The notes under the pieces were generated by a model. That model was not told the origin of the DNA, did not search any database, and was given only the letters and a program-made list of their open reading frames with translations. A stretch of 61,802 bases of DNA from Prevotella pectinovora (GTDB taxonomy: Bacteria; Bacteroidota; Bacteroidia; Bacteroidales; Bacteroidaceae), in assembly GCF_000834015.1 (NCBI RefSeq), contig NZ_JXQI01000048.1:1-61802 (forward strand), written 5' to 3'. Made by a program: the position numbers and the translations under genes. Shown here in pieces: positions 30,544 to 40,400 of this stretch (positions are counted from its first letter, which is position 1; each line of letters begins with the position of its first letter).

Positions 30544-31434
30544 ATGGGAGTACACAAGAGATACAGCGCACTCGGACGCGGACTCGACGCACTGATTTCA
30601 ACCGACGACGTGCGTCCGCAGGGCAGTTCTACGATAAACGAAATTGAAATAGACCAGATTGAGGCAAACCCTAACCAGCCACGTCGGGAATTCGACGAGG
30701 AAGCGCTTCAGGAACTTGCCAACAGTATCCGCGAAATCGGTATCATACAGCCAATCACACTCAGACAGGTGGCTGAGGACAGATACCAGATCATTGCCGG
30801 AGAGCGCCGCTGGAGAGCCTCGCAGATAGCTGGGCTTACAGCCATACCGGCATATATACGCACGATAAAAGACGAGAACGTCATGGAGATGGCGCTCGTG
30901 GAGAACATACAGCGAGAGGACCTCAACGCCATTGAGATTGCTCTGGCATACGAACACCTGCTCTCAAACTCAGGAATGACACAGGAAAAGGTGTCGGAGC
31001 GAGTGGGCAAGAGCCGCACGGCGATAACCAACTACCTCAGACTGCTGAAGTTGCCCGCACAGGTGCAGATGGCATTGCAGAAAAAGGAAATCGACATGGG
31101 ACATGCGCGTGCGCTTCTCTCTATCGACTCACCGTCGCTTCAGATCAAGGTGTTCAAGGAAATACAGAAAAACGGATACTCCGTAAGAAAGGTGGAGGAG
31201 ATAGCCAAGCAGCTCAACAGCGGCGAAGACGTGACGGTGGGCAAAAAGGTGATAGCCTCGAAGACACAGCTCCCGGAGGAGTTCAACGCCCTGAAGGAAC
31301 GACTCTCTTCGTTCTTCTCCACAAAGGTGCAGATGACCTGTTCGCCAAAGGGAAAAGGAAAGATAAGCATCCCGTTTGCCAATGCCGATGAACTGGAGCG
31401 CATCATGGCGGCGCTCGACAAAATGAACGACTAA
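30544..31434 (+). CDS. parB: ParB-family partition protein
   Basis: ParB binds parS sites near the origin and spreads as a CTP-dependent clamp. The 296 residues show GRGLDALI at the start, NPNQPRREFDEE, the nucleotide-binding IIAGERRWRASQIAG and VENIQREDLNAIE, then the HTH with LSNSGMTQEKVSERVGKSRT. The C-terminal dimer region is FANADELERIMAAL. The gene lies 21 bp after parA. No parS palindrome was found in the operon by eye. Confidence 0.95.
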   Translation: MGVHKRYSALGRGLDALISTDDVRPQGSSTINEIEIDQIEANPNQPRREFDEEALQELANSIREIGIIQPITLRQVAEDRYQIIAGERRWRASQIAGLTAIPAYIRTIKDENVMEMALVENIQREDLNAIEIALAYEHLLSNSGMTQEKVSERVGKSRTAITNYLRLLKLPAQVQMALQKKEIDMGHARALLSIDSPSLQIKVFKEIQKNGYSVRKVEEIAKQLNSGEDVTVGKKVIASKTQLPEEFNALKERLSSFFSTKVQMTCSPKGKGKISIPFANADELERIMAALDKMND

Positions 31435-31448
31435 AAGCGGAACGTGAA

Positions 31449-32213
31449 GTGTTGAGCAACATTCATAGAATGATGATGTGCCTCGTGGCAGCATGGACGA
31501 TGCTTGCCGTGAATGCCGCAGAGACGGAGAAACAGCAAACACCATCGGCAACGCAGCCGACGGTTGTGCCGGACTCGTTGCTGAGTGCGGCGAGGGGTGC
31601 CGTGGCTGTGGATACAGTATCTATGTTGAATGCAGATTCCATATATATATTAAATAAGGTGGACTCTGTAGGCGTGAAGCAGAAAAAGGCAAAGCGCGAC
31701 TGGGCGACATGGAGCCCGGATCCCAAGCGTGCCATGTGGCTCGCCATAGTGCTGCCGGGAGCCGGACAGGTGTATAACCGTAAATACTGGAAACTGCCTA
31801 TCGTATACGGTGGATTCCTTGGCTGTATCTATGCATGGAGGTGGAACAACCAGATGTTCCGCGATTATTCGCAGGCATATATGGACATCATGGACGACGA
31901 CCCCAATACGCAGAGCTACAACCAGTTCCTGCATCTCGGAATGCAGATAACGGATGAAAACAAAGAGCGATATCAGAATCTCTTCAAGCGCAGGAAGGAC
32001 TACTACCGCAAATACCGCGACCTGAGCATTTTCTGCATGATAGGTGTCTACGCTCTCTCTGTAATCGACGCATACGTGGATGCGTCGCTGTCGCAGTTTG
32101 ACATATCCAAGGACCTGAGCCTGAAGATAGAGCCTTCGGTGATGAACGACCGCCGTTCGGCAAATCCACTGAAGTCATCGGCGCTCGGACTGCAGTGCTC
32201 GCTCAATTTCTGA
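31449..32213 (+). CDS. DUF5683 domain membrane protein
   Basis: The frame starts at GTG 31449, 14 bp after parB; an ATG at 31470 is an alternative. The protein has up to 254 residues. An N-terminal hydrophobic segment (MCLVAAWTMLAVNAAE) is probably a signal peptide. The DUF5683 region shows WSPDPKRAMWLAIVLPGAGQ, then VYNRKYWKLPIVYGGFLGCI and SIFCMIGVYALSVIDAYVDA, all suggesting membrane segments. Its function is unknown. Its fixed place between parB and a lytic transglycosylase in Bacteroidetes hints at a cell-envelope or division role. Confidence 0.85.
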   Translation: MLSNIHRMMMCLVAAWTMLAVNAAETEKQQTPSATQPTVVPDSLLSAARGAVAVDTVSMLNADSIYILNKVDSVGVKQKKAKRDWATWSPDPKRAMWLAIVLPGAGQVYNRKYWKLPIVYGGFLGCIYAWRWNNQMFRDYSQAYMDIMDDDPNTQSYNQFLHLGMQITDENKERYQNLFKRRKDYYRKYRDLSIFCMIGVYALSVIDAYVDASLSQFDISKDLSLKIEPSVMNDRRSANPLKSSALGLQCSLNF

Positions 32214-32276
32214 CAAGTCAGCATGAGCAAGGACTTTGCAGTATTTGAATTAAAAAAGAAACAATTTGATTAAGTA

Positions 32277-33632
32277 ATGATATTTAAAAACAAAGTTATA
32301 GTATTGGCGGCATCTCTGCTGTTGGGCAGTGGGTTACAGATGTTCGCACAAGATGTAAATGACAATGAGATAACAGTGAAAGACAAGGATGGCCGTGAAG
32401 AAGTGATCGACGTGCCTGAGTCTATGGGCACTGAGTTTGACGACCTCCTGCAGGAGTATTACTCACAGAAATACCTGAAGGTGGACGACGACTGCAACTA
32501 CCGAGACGAAAACCGTACCTATGAGCCGGAGGTCTACGTAGACCGTCTGAAGCGTCTGCCGAATATCATGGAGATGCCATACAACGACATCGTGCAGAAA
32601 TTCATCGACCGCTACACCGGTCGTCTGCGCCGTTCGGTGAGCTATATGCTCGGAGCATCGAATTTCTATATGCCGATATTCGAGGATGCCCTCTCGGCAT
32701 ACGACATTCCACTGGAATTGAAATACCTGCCGGTTATAGAATCGGCACTCAACCCTAAGGCTACATCCAGAGTGGGAGCTGCCGGACTGTGGCAGTTCAT
32801 GCCATCCACCGGCAAGCAGTATGGACTGGAGATAAACTCTCTCGTTGACGAGCGTCGCGACCCTGTGAAGGCATCCTATGCTGCAGCACGCTATCTGCGC
32901 GACCTATATAAAATCTATGGCGACTGGAGTCTCGTAATCGCTGCATACAACTGCGGACCGCAGAATGTGCGCAAGGCGATGCAAAGAGCAGGCGGAGAGG
33001 CCGACTATTGGAAGATCTATCCATATCTGCCGCGTGAGACAAAGGGATACGTGCCTGCATTCATCGCAGCAAACTATGTGATGAACTATTATTGTGAACA
33101 CAACATTTGTCCGATGCGCACCACATTGCCGGCAAAGACCGATACAGTGGTGGTGACTCGCGACATACACCTGAAGCAGATTGCCGACATGTGTGGAGTG
33201 AACCTCGAAGAACTTCGTGCGCTCAATCCGCAGTATCGCCGCGACATCGTGAACGGCAACTCCAAGCCATCAGTGCTGCGCCTGCCTATTTCGGTGGTCA
33301 ATTCGTTCATCAGCAATGAAGACTCCATCAGCAACTACCAGGCTGACCAGCTCTTCACACGCCGTTCTCTCGTTGAGGTGGACGAGCAGACACAGCCCCG
33401 CTACACATCTTCGAAGCGTACCTCTTCGAAGAAAGGATACGGTCGCTCATCTAAGAAGTCTAAAGGCAAGAAAGGCAAGAAGGGCCGTGGAGGCAAGAGC
33501 GTGACAGTGAGAAACGGTGACACTCTCTCCGAGATAGCCGAGAGAAACCACACCACCGTGGGCAAGCTGCGCAAGCTCAACGGTATAAAGGGCAGCAACA
33601 TACGTGCCGGCAAGAAGATAAAGGTGAAGTGA
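32277..33632 (+). CDS. Membrane-bound lytic murein transglycosylase D-like protein with LysM
   Basis: The 451-residue protein has a signal peptide (VIVLAASLLLGSGLQMFAQ). The SLT domain (about 125-265) shows the catalytic glutamate in YLPVIESALNPKATSRVGAA, then GLWQFMPSTGKQYGL and YNCGPQNV. A Lys/Ser-rich linker (about 370-405) leads to one clear LysM motif at the end (VRNGDTLSEIAERNHT, VGKLRKLNG). A second, weaker LysM-like unit lies at about 285-330 (TRDIHLKQIADMCGVNLEEL). It cleaves peptidoglycan in the periplasm. Fourth gene of the par operon. Confidence 0.93.
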   Translation: MIFKNKVIVLAASLLLGSGLQMFAQDVNDNEITVKDKDGREEVIDVPESMGTEFDDLLQEYYSQKYLKVDDDCNYRDENRTYEPEVYVDRLKRLPNIMEMPYNDIVQKFIDRYTGRLRRSVSYMLGASNFYMPIFEDALSAYDIPLELKYLPVIESALNPKATSRVGAAGLWQFMPSTGKQYGLEINSLVDERRDPVKASYAAARYLRDLYKIYGDWSLVIAAYNCGPQNVRKAMQRAGGEADYWKIYPYLPRETKGYVPAFIAANYVMNYYCEHNICPMRTTLPAKTDTVVVTRDIHLKQIADMCGVNLEELRALNPQYRRDIVNGNSKPSVLRLPISVVNSFISNEDSISNYQADQLFTRRSLVEVDEQTQPRYTSSKRTSSKKGYGRSSKKSKGKKGKKGRGGKSVTVRNGDTLSEIAERNHTTVGKLRKLNGIKGSNIRAGKKIKVK

Positions 33633-33671
33633 TAACAGCATACAACCGTTAACTCTTAAAATCGTATTATC

Positions 33672-35975
33672 ATGGGTGAACAGAAATTTACAGACCAGGA
33701 GCGAGAGGCTGCTGATGCTAAAATGGTAGATGATGCCTTCAAGCATCTGCTCGACAGTTATCTCGCATCGCGCCACAGAAAGAAAGTGGATATCATAGCG
33801 AAGGCTTTCAACTTCGCACGTCAGGCCCACAAGGGAGTGCGCCGACTCTCCGGCGAGCCATACATCATGCACCCCATAGCGGTGGCACAGATAGCATGCT
33901 CGGAGATGGGACTCGGGTCAACGAGTATCAGTGCGGCACTGCTCCACGACGTGGTGGAAGACACCGACTATACGGTGGAGGACATCCAGAACATGTTCGG
34001 TCCGAAAATCGCCCAGATAGTAGACGGACTGACCAAGATTTCAGGAGGAATCTTCGGTTCTCAGGCATCGGCACAGGCAGAGAACTTCAAGAAACTGCTT
34101 CTGATGATGAGCGATGACATCCGTGTCATCCTCATCAAGATTTGCGACCGTCTGCACAACATGCGTACGCTCGACGGACAACCGCCAAACAAACGCTACA
34201 AGATTGCCGGCGAGACCTTATATATATATGCGCCGCTCGCCAACCGTCTCGGACTGAACAATATCAAGACAGAGCTGGAGAACCTCAGTTTCAAGTTCGA
34301 ACACCCGGAGAAATATGCGCAGATAGAAGAGAAGCTCGCCAGCACTCAGGCATCACGCGACACCCTCTTCGACAATTTCACGAAACCTATCCGTGAGACA
34401 CTCGACAAGATGGGCATCGAATATACCATCAAGGCTCGAGTGAAGAGTCCGTTCTCCATCTGGAACAAGATGATGCAGAAAAACGTGTCGTTCGACCAGA
34501 TTTACGACATCCTTGCCGTAAGAATTATTTTCAAGCCGAAAGACAAGGACGAGGAGGTGGACGAATGCTTCCGCATCTATGTTGCACTCAACAAGATATA
34601 CAAATCACATCCCGACCGTCTGCGCGACTGGGTTAACCACCCCAAGGCAAACGGCTATCAGGCAATCCATGTCACTCTGATGAGCAACATGGGAAAATGG
34701 ATAGAAGTGCAGATCCGTTCGGAGCGCATGGACGAGATGGCGGAGCAGGGCTTCGCCGCACATTGGAAATACAAAGACGGAGTTGACGGCAATGGAGCCA
34801 AGGAAATCTCAGAAGACGAGGGCGAGCTGAACAACTGGCTGCGTACCATCAAGGAAATCCTCGACGACCCACAGCCGGACGCCATGGACTTCCTCGACAC
34901 CATTAAACTGAACCTCTTCGCATCAGAAATCTTCGTGTTCACTCCGAAGGGAGAAATCAAGACCATGCCGGCTGGATGTACGGCCCTCGATTTCGCCTTC
35001 CAGATCCATACCTTCCTCGGAAGCCATTGTATCGGAGCCAAGGTGAACCACAAGCTCGTACCTCTCAGCCATAAGCTCAAAAGTGGCGACCAGGTGGAGA
35101 TTCTCACCTCAAACTCTCAGCATGTGCAGCCGTCGTGGATAAACTTCGTGTCTACGGCAAAGGCGAAGACCAAGATTCAGGGAATCCTGCGCCGAGAGGG
35201 TAGGGAAGTGCAGAAGCGCGGCGAGGAGATACTCGACGAGTTCCTCAAACGCAATTCTATGGAACTCACCTTCGCCGTGATGGACAAACTCTGCGCTCTG
35301 CATGAAGTGGAGAAACACGAGCAGCTGCTCCAGGCATTGGGCGACAAGACCATCATTCTGGGCGACCAGGACCTCGACGAACTGCAGGGCAAGAACAACA
35401 AGAAGAGTGAGACTTCCCGTGGATGGCGCAAGTATGTGCCGTTCCTTGGCAAGAAAAAAGACGATGTAGAGAAACAGCAGAGTGCTACTTCCAAGGGCTA
35501 TGCAGTCGTGCCGGAGAATTTCAACCGCAAGAAACCGATTTACATCACCGACAACAATATCAATACATACATCTTCAAACCATGCTGTCATCCTATTCCG
35601 GGCGATGACGTGCTTGGATTCATCGACGGCAAAAACCACATCGAGATACACAAACGCTCCTGCAAGGTGGCTTCTAAGCTCAAGTCAAGCTATGGCAACA
35701 GAATTCTCGACGCCAAATGGGACATGAAGCGTCAGTTGCTCTTCGATGCCACCATATCGGTGAAGGGTATCGACCGTATCGGTATGCTCAACGAGGTGAC
35801 GAAGGTCATCTCAGACCAGTTCGACGTGAATATCCACAAGCTCACCATTTCGTGCGATGAAGGCATCTTTGCCGGAGTCTTCGAACTGCTTATCCACGAC
35901 CGCAGCGATGTGGAGACTGTGATGAACGGACTGAAGACCATCAATGGTGTGCAGGAAGTGAACCAGACGGTTTGA
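33672..35975 (+). CDS. RelA/SpoT bifunctional (p)ppGpp synthetase/hydrolase
   Basis: The 767-residue enzyme makes and degrades the alarmone (p)ppGpp. The hydrolase HD domain is intact, with GEPYIMHPIAVAQIACSEMG and LLHDVVEDTDY. The synthetase region is near YDILAVRIIFKPKDKDEE and NGYQAIHVTLM. A TGS domain starts at FVFTPKGEIKTMPAGCTALD, and an ACT domain closes the protein (ATISVKGIDRIGMLNEVTKV). The linker at about 585-620 is rich in lysine. With both active sites present it is probably the main alarmone enzyme. Last gene of the par operon, 39 bp after the transglycosylase. Confidence 0.95.
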   Translation: MGEQKFTDQEREAADAKMVDDAFKHLLDSYLASRHRKKVDIIAKAFNFARQAHKGVRRLSGEPYIMHPIAVAQIACSEMGLGSTSISAALLHDVVEDTDYTVEDIQNMFGPKIAQIVDGLTKISGGIFGSQASAQAENFKKLLLMMSDDIRVILIKICDRLHNMRTLDGQPPNKRYKIAGETLYIYAPLANRLGLNNIKTELENLSFKFEHPEKYAQIEEKLASTQASRDTLFDNFTKPIRETLDKMGIEYTIKARVKSPFSIWNKMMQKNVSFDQIYDILAVRIIFKPKDKDEEVDECFRIYVALNKIYKSHPDRLRDWVNHPKANGYQAIHVTLMSNMGKWIEVQIRSERMDEMAEQGFAAHWKYKDGVDGNGAKEISEDEGELNNWLRTIKEILDDPQPDAMDFLDTIKLNLFASEIFVFTPKGEIKTMPAGCTALDFAFQIHTFLGSHCIGAKVNHKLVPLSHKLKSGDQVEILTSNSQHVQPSWINFVSTAKAKTKIQGILRREGREVQKRGEEILDEFLKRNSMELTFAVMDKLCALHEVEKHEQLLQALGDKTIILGDQDLDELQGKNNKKSETSRGWRKYVPFLGKKKDDVEKQQSATSKGYAVVPENFNRKKPIYITDNNINTYIFKPCCHPIPGDDVLGFIDGKNHIEIHKRSCKVASKLKSSYGNRILDAKWDMKRQLLFDATISVKGIDRIGMLNEVTKVISDQFDVNIHKLTISCDEGIFAGVFELLIHDRSDVETVMNGLKTINGVQEVNQTV

Positions 35976-36022
35976 TGCAATATACCCAACTCCCGGGTTT
36001 TCGGATAATAGAACTATATCAG

Positions 36023-36080
36023 TATCCTGGTAACCATAATTCCAACGTCGGCATAATGGACGTTTATGGTTTCCAGGATA
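36023..36080 (+). promoter_or_regulatory. Large two-stem hairpin between spoT and the pectinesterase gene
   Basis: A 16-bp outer stem (TATCCTGGTAACCATA with TATGGTTTCCAGGATA, one mismatch) encloses an inner 6-bp stem (AACGTC with GACGTT, loop of 9). It ends 41 bp before the pectinesterase start. No U-run follows, so it is not a plain terminator. It may be a repeat element or a leader structure controlling the pectinesterase gene. Confidence 0.55.
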
Positions 36081-36121
36081 ACTTTCTGGATAAACTACTA
36101 ATTTAAAACTAATCAATCAAA

Positions 36122-37102
36122 ATGAGAAAATTACTTCTATCCCTTGTTCTCGTTCTTGCGGGAACGCTGGCTGTCAATGCGGCAAACAAATACGACAATC
36201 CCGACACACTCTTCGTGGCTCGCGACGGAACGGCAGAGTTTCGCAATATCGACGATGCCATTGAGGTGTGCAGGGCATTCATGGAATACCACAAGGTGAT
36301 ATTCGTGAAGAAAGGCACCTACAAGGAAAAACTCATCGTGCCGTCATGGCTCACCAATATAGAGATATGCGGCGAGGACAGAGACAATACCATAATAACC
36401 TACGACGACCATGCCAATGTGTTCATTCCCGGCACCGACCGCAAGATGGGCACCTTCCGCACCTATACCGTGCGGGTGGACGGCAATGACATAACATTCC
36501 GCAACATCACGATAGAAAACAACGCAGCACGACTCGGCCAGGCAGTGGCGCTCCACACTCAGGGCGACCGCCTCACGTTTGTGAACTGCCGCATCCTCGG
36601 CAACCAAGACACGGTATATACAGGAGGCATTAACACACGCCTCTATTTCAAAGACTGCCACATCGAGGGAACCACAGACTTCATCTTCGGTCCGTCAACG
36701 GCATGGTTTGAAAACTGCACCATCCTGAGCCGTACCGACTCCTACATCACCGCCGCTTCCACTCCGCAGAACGTGGAATACGGTTATGTGTTCAACCGCT
36801 GCAAGATTGTCGCAGCAGAGGGAGTCAGCAAGGTATATCTCGGTCGTCCGTGGCGTCCCTACGCCCACACCCTGTTCATGAACTGTCAGCTCGGCAAGCA
36901 TATCCTGCCCGTAGGATGGCACAACTGGAGCAATACGCATAACGAGACGACTGCACGCTACTGCGAGTATGACAACCATGGCGAGGGAGCTGCCACGAAA
37001 GAACGTGCGGCATGGACACGCCAGCTCACCAGGAAAGAGGCGGCAAAGGTGACGCTTGAGAATGTTTTCAGACAGAATGGCGGTTGGATACCGAATGTCT
37101 GA
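36122..37102 (+). CDS. Secreted pectinesterase (CE8)
   Basis: The enzyme removes methyl esters from pectin. The 326 residues begin with a signal peptide (MRKLLLSLVLVLAGTLAVNA). CE8 marks are in order: GQAVALHTQGDR (Q), NQDTVYTG (first catalytic D), TTDFIFGPSTAWFENC (second D) and YLGRPWRPYA (R and W). The fold is a right-handed beta-helix of normal length. It is upstream of susC/susD on the same strand, but a promoter of its own for susC makes co-transcription doubtful. The neighbourhood suggests use of plant cell-wall pectin. Confidence 0.92.
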   Translation: MRKLLLSLVLVLAGTLAVNAANKYDNPDTLFVARDGTAEFRNIDDAIEVCRAFMEYHKVIFVKKGTYKEKLIVPSWLTNIEICGEDRDNTIITYDDHANVFIPGTDRKMGTFRTYTVRVDGNDITFRNITIENNAARLGQAVALHTQGDRLTFVNCRILGNQDTVYTGGINTRLYFKDCHIEGTTDFIFGPSTAWFENCTILSRTDSYITAASTPQNVEYGYVFNRCKIVAAEGVSKVYLGRPWRPYAHTLFMNCQLGKHILPVGWHNWSNTHNETTARYCEYDNHGEGAATKERAAWTRQLTRKEAAKVTLENVFRQNGGWIPNV

Positions 37103-37130
37103 TTAAAAGAAATTTTGCACATATACCATT

Positions 37131-37231
37131 TAACTGATGGTATCGGTCATACATTAAACTGATGATATCGGCCATCTGAGTCTGACAGCAATAGAATTTT
37201 CTTTATTGCCAGCCAGTTTCAGATGGCCGAT
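37131..37231. repeat. Direct and inverted repeats upstream of the susC promoter
   Basis: AACTGATGGTATCGGTCAT (37132-37150) and AACTGATGATATCGGCCAT (37157-37175) are near copies 25 bp apart. The second overlaps ATCGGCCATCTGA (37167-37179), which has a perfect inverted partner at 37219-37231. They could be activator-binding sites (for example for a hybrid two-component or SusR-type regulator), or a hairpin after the pectinesterase gene. Confidence 0.5.
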
Positions 37232-37276
37232 TAAAGTTAAATCTTAGTCTTAAAAATAAAAAACTTTTGCTAAAGT

Positions 37277-37307
37277 TTTGCGTTTTAAAGAAAACTATAT
37301 ATATTTG
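37277..37307 (+). promoter_or_regulatory. Bacteroidetes promoter of the susC-susD operon
   Basis: TTTG (37277-37280), 19 bp, TATATTTG followed by C (37300-37307). The start codon lies 176 bp further, so the transcript has a long leader. Confidence 0.75.
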
Positions 37308-37324
37308 CACCGAAACAAACTATA

Positions 37325-37426
37325 CCGTTCCATAACGGAAACGGCACAGGGGTGCCAGAAAAGAAGATGAAACAACTACTGCCCCACATATTATAATATG
37401 TGTAGGAAATGTGCTCGGGAAGCACA
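37325..37426 (+). promoter_or_regulatory. Structured 5' leader of susC
   Basis: Four stem-loops follow one another: CCGTT/AACGG (37325-37338), GGCAC/GTGCC (37343-37356), an 18-bp perfect palindrome CACATATTATAATATGTG (37385-37402) and TGTGCT/AGCACA (37410-37426). The leader could regulate translation or RNA stability. The GGGGTGCC block recalls a TPP riboswitch start, but the other conserved parts are missing. Confidence 0.45.
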
Positions 37427-37483
37427 CAGACTGGTACACTACAAGGAGATTGCTACTAACTAATAAATCAAAAAATAACATTT

Positions 37484-40400
37484 ATGCATTTACAATTCAG
37501 AAGAGCCTTGACGGCTTCAGTATTGCCTATGGTTTGTCTTACGGCATTTGCCCAGAAGACGGTCACGGGTACAGTGAAGGATGCAAGTGGAGAGCCATTG
37601 ATTGGTGTTACTGTGTTTGTCGATGGCAAACCAGGTTCCATCACCGACATCGATGGTAATTTCTCTATCCCCAATGCATCTCCTTCTTCTAAAGTAAAGA
37701 TTTCCTACATTGGTTACAAAGAGCAGACCATTACTCTCGGAAACTCTTCAACGATCAATATCGTATTGCAGGAAGACAATGCTCAGCTCGATGAGGTTGT
37801 CGTTGTAGGTTACGGTACGATGAAGAAGAGCGACCTCACTGGTTCTGTATCTTCTGCTGATGGTGCAAAACTTGCTGCCAAGGGTACTACAAGTGCAATG
37901 GAGGCATTGCAGGGTTCTGTTCCTGGCGCACAGATTACACAGGCTACCGGACGTGCAGGTTCTGACTTCAACATTCAGATCCGTGGTAAGTCTTCTATCC
38001 AGGGTACTTCAAAGCCTATCTATGTTGTCGACGGTGTTATCTGCGAGGACATCGGCTTCTTGAACACTCAGGACATCGAGCGTATGGACATCTTGAAGGA
38101 TGCTTCATCTACAGCTATCTTCGGTTCACGTGCCACAGCCGGTGTCGTTATCGTAACTACAAAGAGCGGTTCTTCTCTCGCCGGAAAGAGCGAGGAGAAA
38201 GTTTCTATCTCATACGACGGATACTATGGCGTTTCAAAGATTGCCCGTATGCCTGACTATATGAACGCCGACCAGTTCTACAAGTGGCGTTTCTCTCAGT
38301 TCCTCTCTTCAGGACAGGTGGCAAACGGTATCGCTACCGTTGCCCAGCCAACATGGAAGATGACCCAGCAGGACTTCCTGCAGGGTATGCTTGCCGATAC
38401 AGAGGACGGAACTTCTGTACTGAAAAACATGCTGAACAACGGCGAAGGCTACAACTGGCCAGACCTCGTTACACAGGACGGTCAGAAGCAGAACCATTTC
38501 CTCGCCGTAAACGGTTCTTCAAAGAATACACACTATCATTTTGGAGTAGGTTACAACCGTGAGGAGGGAGTATACAAGAACGACCTCCAGAACCGCTACA
38601 ACATGAAGGGAAGTGTTGACAGCAAGATCAACAAATATCTCTCTGCAGGTTTCACCCTGAACCTCGCTTACACAGAAAACCAGTTGGCTTCAGATGATGC
38701 CGTAAAGGATGCGTTCCGTCAGGTGCCGTTCGCCCGTCCTTACGCTTCTGACGGCAGCTTCAACGTGAAGCCGGGTAACTTTGAGTCAATGGGAACAAAG
38801 GCAAATCAGTTCACTGATACCGTTAACCCTCTTATCTATCTGCGTGACGACTCAAAGGAGTCAAACACCTTCCGTGTGCTTGGTAACATTTACGTGCAGT
38901 TGAAACCGGTTGAGTGGTTGTCATTCAAGACCACATTCTCTCCAAACTACGTGAACTCACGCACTGGTGAGTATACAGCTTCGAGCGGTTCTCGTACTGA
39001 GACTGCTTCTCACGAGGAGTACACCCGCAAGGACTGGACTTGGGACAACCAGATTGACTTCAACAAGACCTTCGGCGACCACTCTCTGAGTGCTATGGGA
39101 TTGTTCTCTATGACTTCTTCCGACAGAATGTACAGCCAGGTCGGCAGAACATCTGCTGATGCCACTTCTATCATGACAGGTACAAAGTGGTACAATATGT
39201 ATACAGGTACTATCTTTGAGAAGGACCCGAAGGATAGTGGTATCGGCACCGGTACAGCATACTGGGAAGAGACAATGATGTCTTACGCTTTGCGTCTGAA
39301 CTATTCTTACAAAGGCAAGTATATGTTCACAGGTACAGTACGTACCGACGGTTCTTCAAAGTTCCTGAAAGACTCTCGCTGGGGATGGTTCCCATCAGCA
39401 GCTCTTGCATGGCGTATCTCTGAGGAAGACTTCATGAAGAACATCTCATGGATCGACAACTTGAAGCTTCGTTTGAGCTATGGTGTGACTGGTAACAACA
39501 CCGTGTGCGGACATTATAACTCAGTTGGCGTTTCTGGTCCAAACATTTATGCTTTCGGTTCAGTCGTTGCCAACGGCTATTACCCAAGCGGTGTCATCAA
39601 CGCTGACTTGAAGTGGGAGAAATCTTATGAAACCAACTTCGGTATCGACTACGGATTCCTCAACAACAGAATCAACGGATCTATCGACCTCTATTCTAAG
39701 ACATCTAAAGACCTGCTCTATGAGAGATACCTTCCATTGGTTTCTGGTGGTGGCAAACTTTGGGACAACGTTGGTGAGGTTCAGAACCGTGGTATCGAGT
39801 TCGCCCTGAACACAGTGAACATCCAGACCAAAGACTGGTACTGGACCACAAGCTTCAACTTCGCTCGCAACATCAACAAGGTGAAGAAGATCAACGGCGA
39901 GAACAAGATCATAGATTCTGACAATCCAATCACATCTTCTTTGTTCGTAGGTTCTCCAATGAACTCTCTCTACCTGTACAAGTGGGATGGCGTCGTTTCA
40001 GACAAGAACATCACTGTTCCTAACAACGATGCTGCTGTTAATGCAGGTTTCACACCTGGCGACCAGGTTCGCTCTTGCGACTACTACCACAAGGTATACG
40101 GTTGGTCAGAGGGTATGCCTATCATCAAGGATAACGACGGCAATGGCGTGATCAACGCTGACGACAAGATGATTCTCGGTTGCCAGGATCCTTCTTGGAC
40201 AGGTAACATCTCTTCTACTTTGCAGTATAAGGATTGGGATTTCTCATTCTCTATCTATACAAAGCAGAACTTCACGGTATACTCAAACACATTGGCTGAC
40301 ACATACGATTATGCTTACCGTGGATGGAACAAGATTGCAATGGATTACTACATCCCTGCTGGAACACTTATCGACTGCGACGGTGTGAATGCTGATGGTA

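Noticed and set aside
37343..37426. TPP riboswitch before susC
   Set aside because: Only the GGGGTGCC block fits. The CTGAGA and the ACCTGATCTGG-type segments that define the TPP aptamer are missing.
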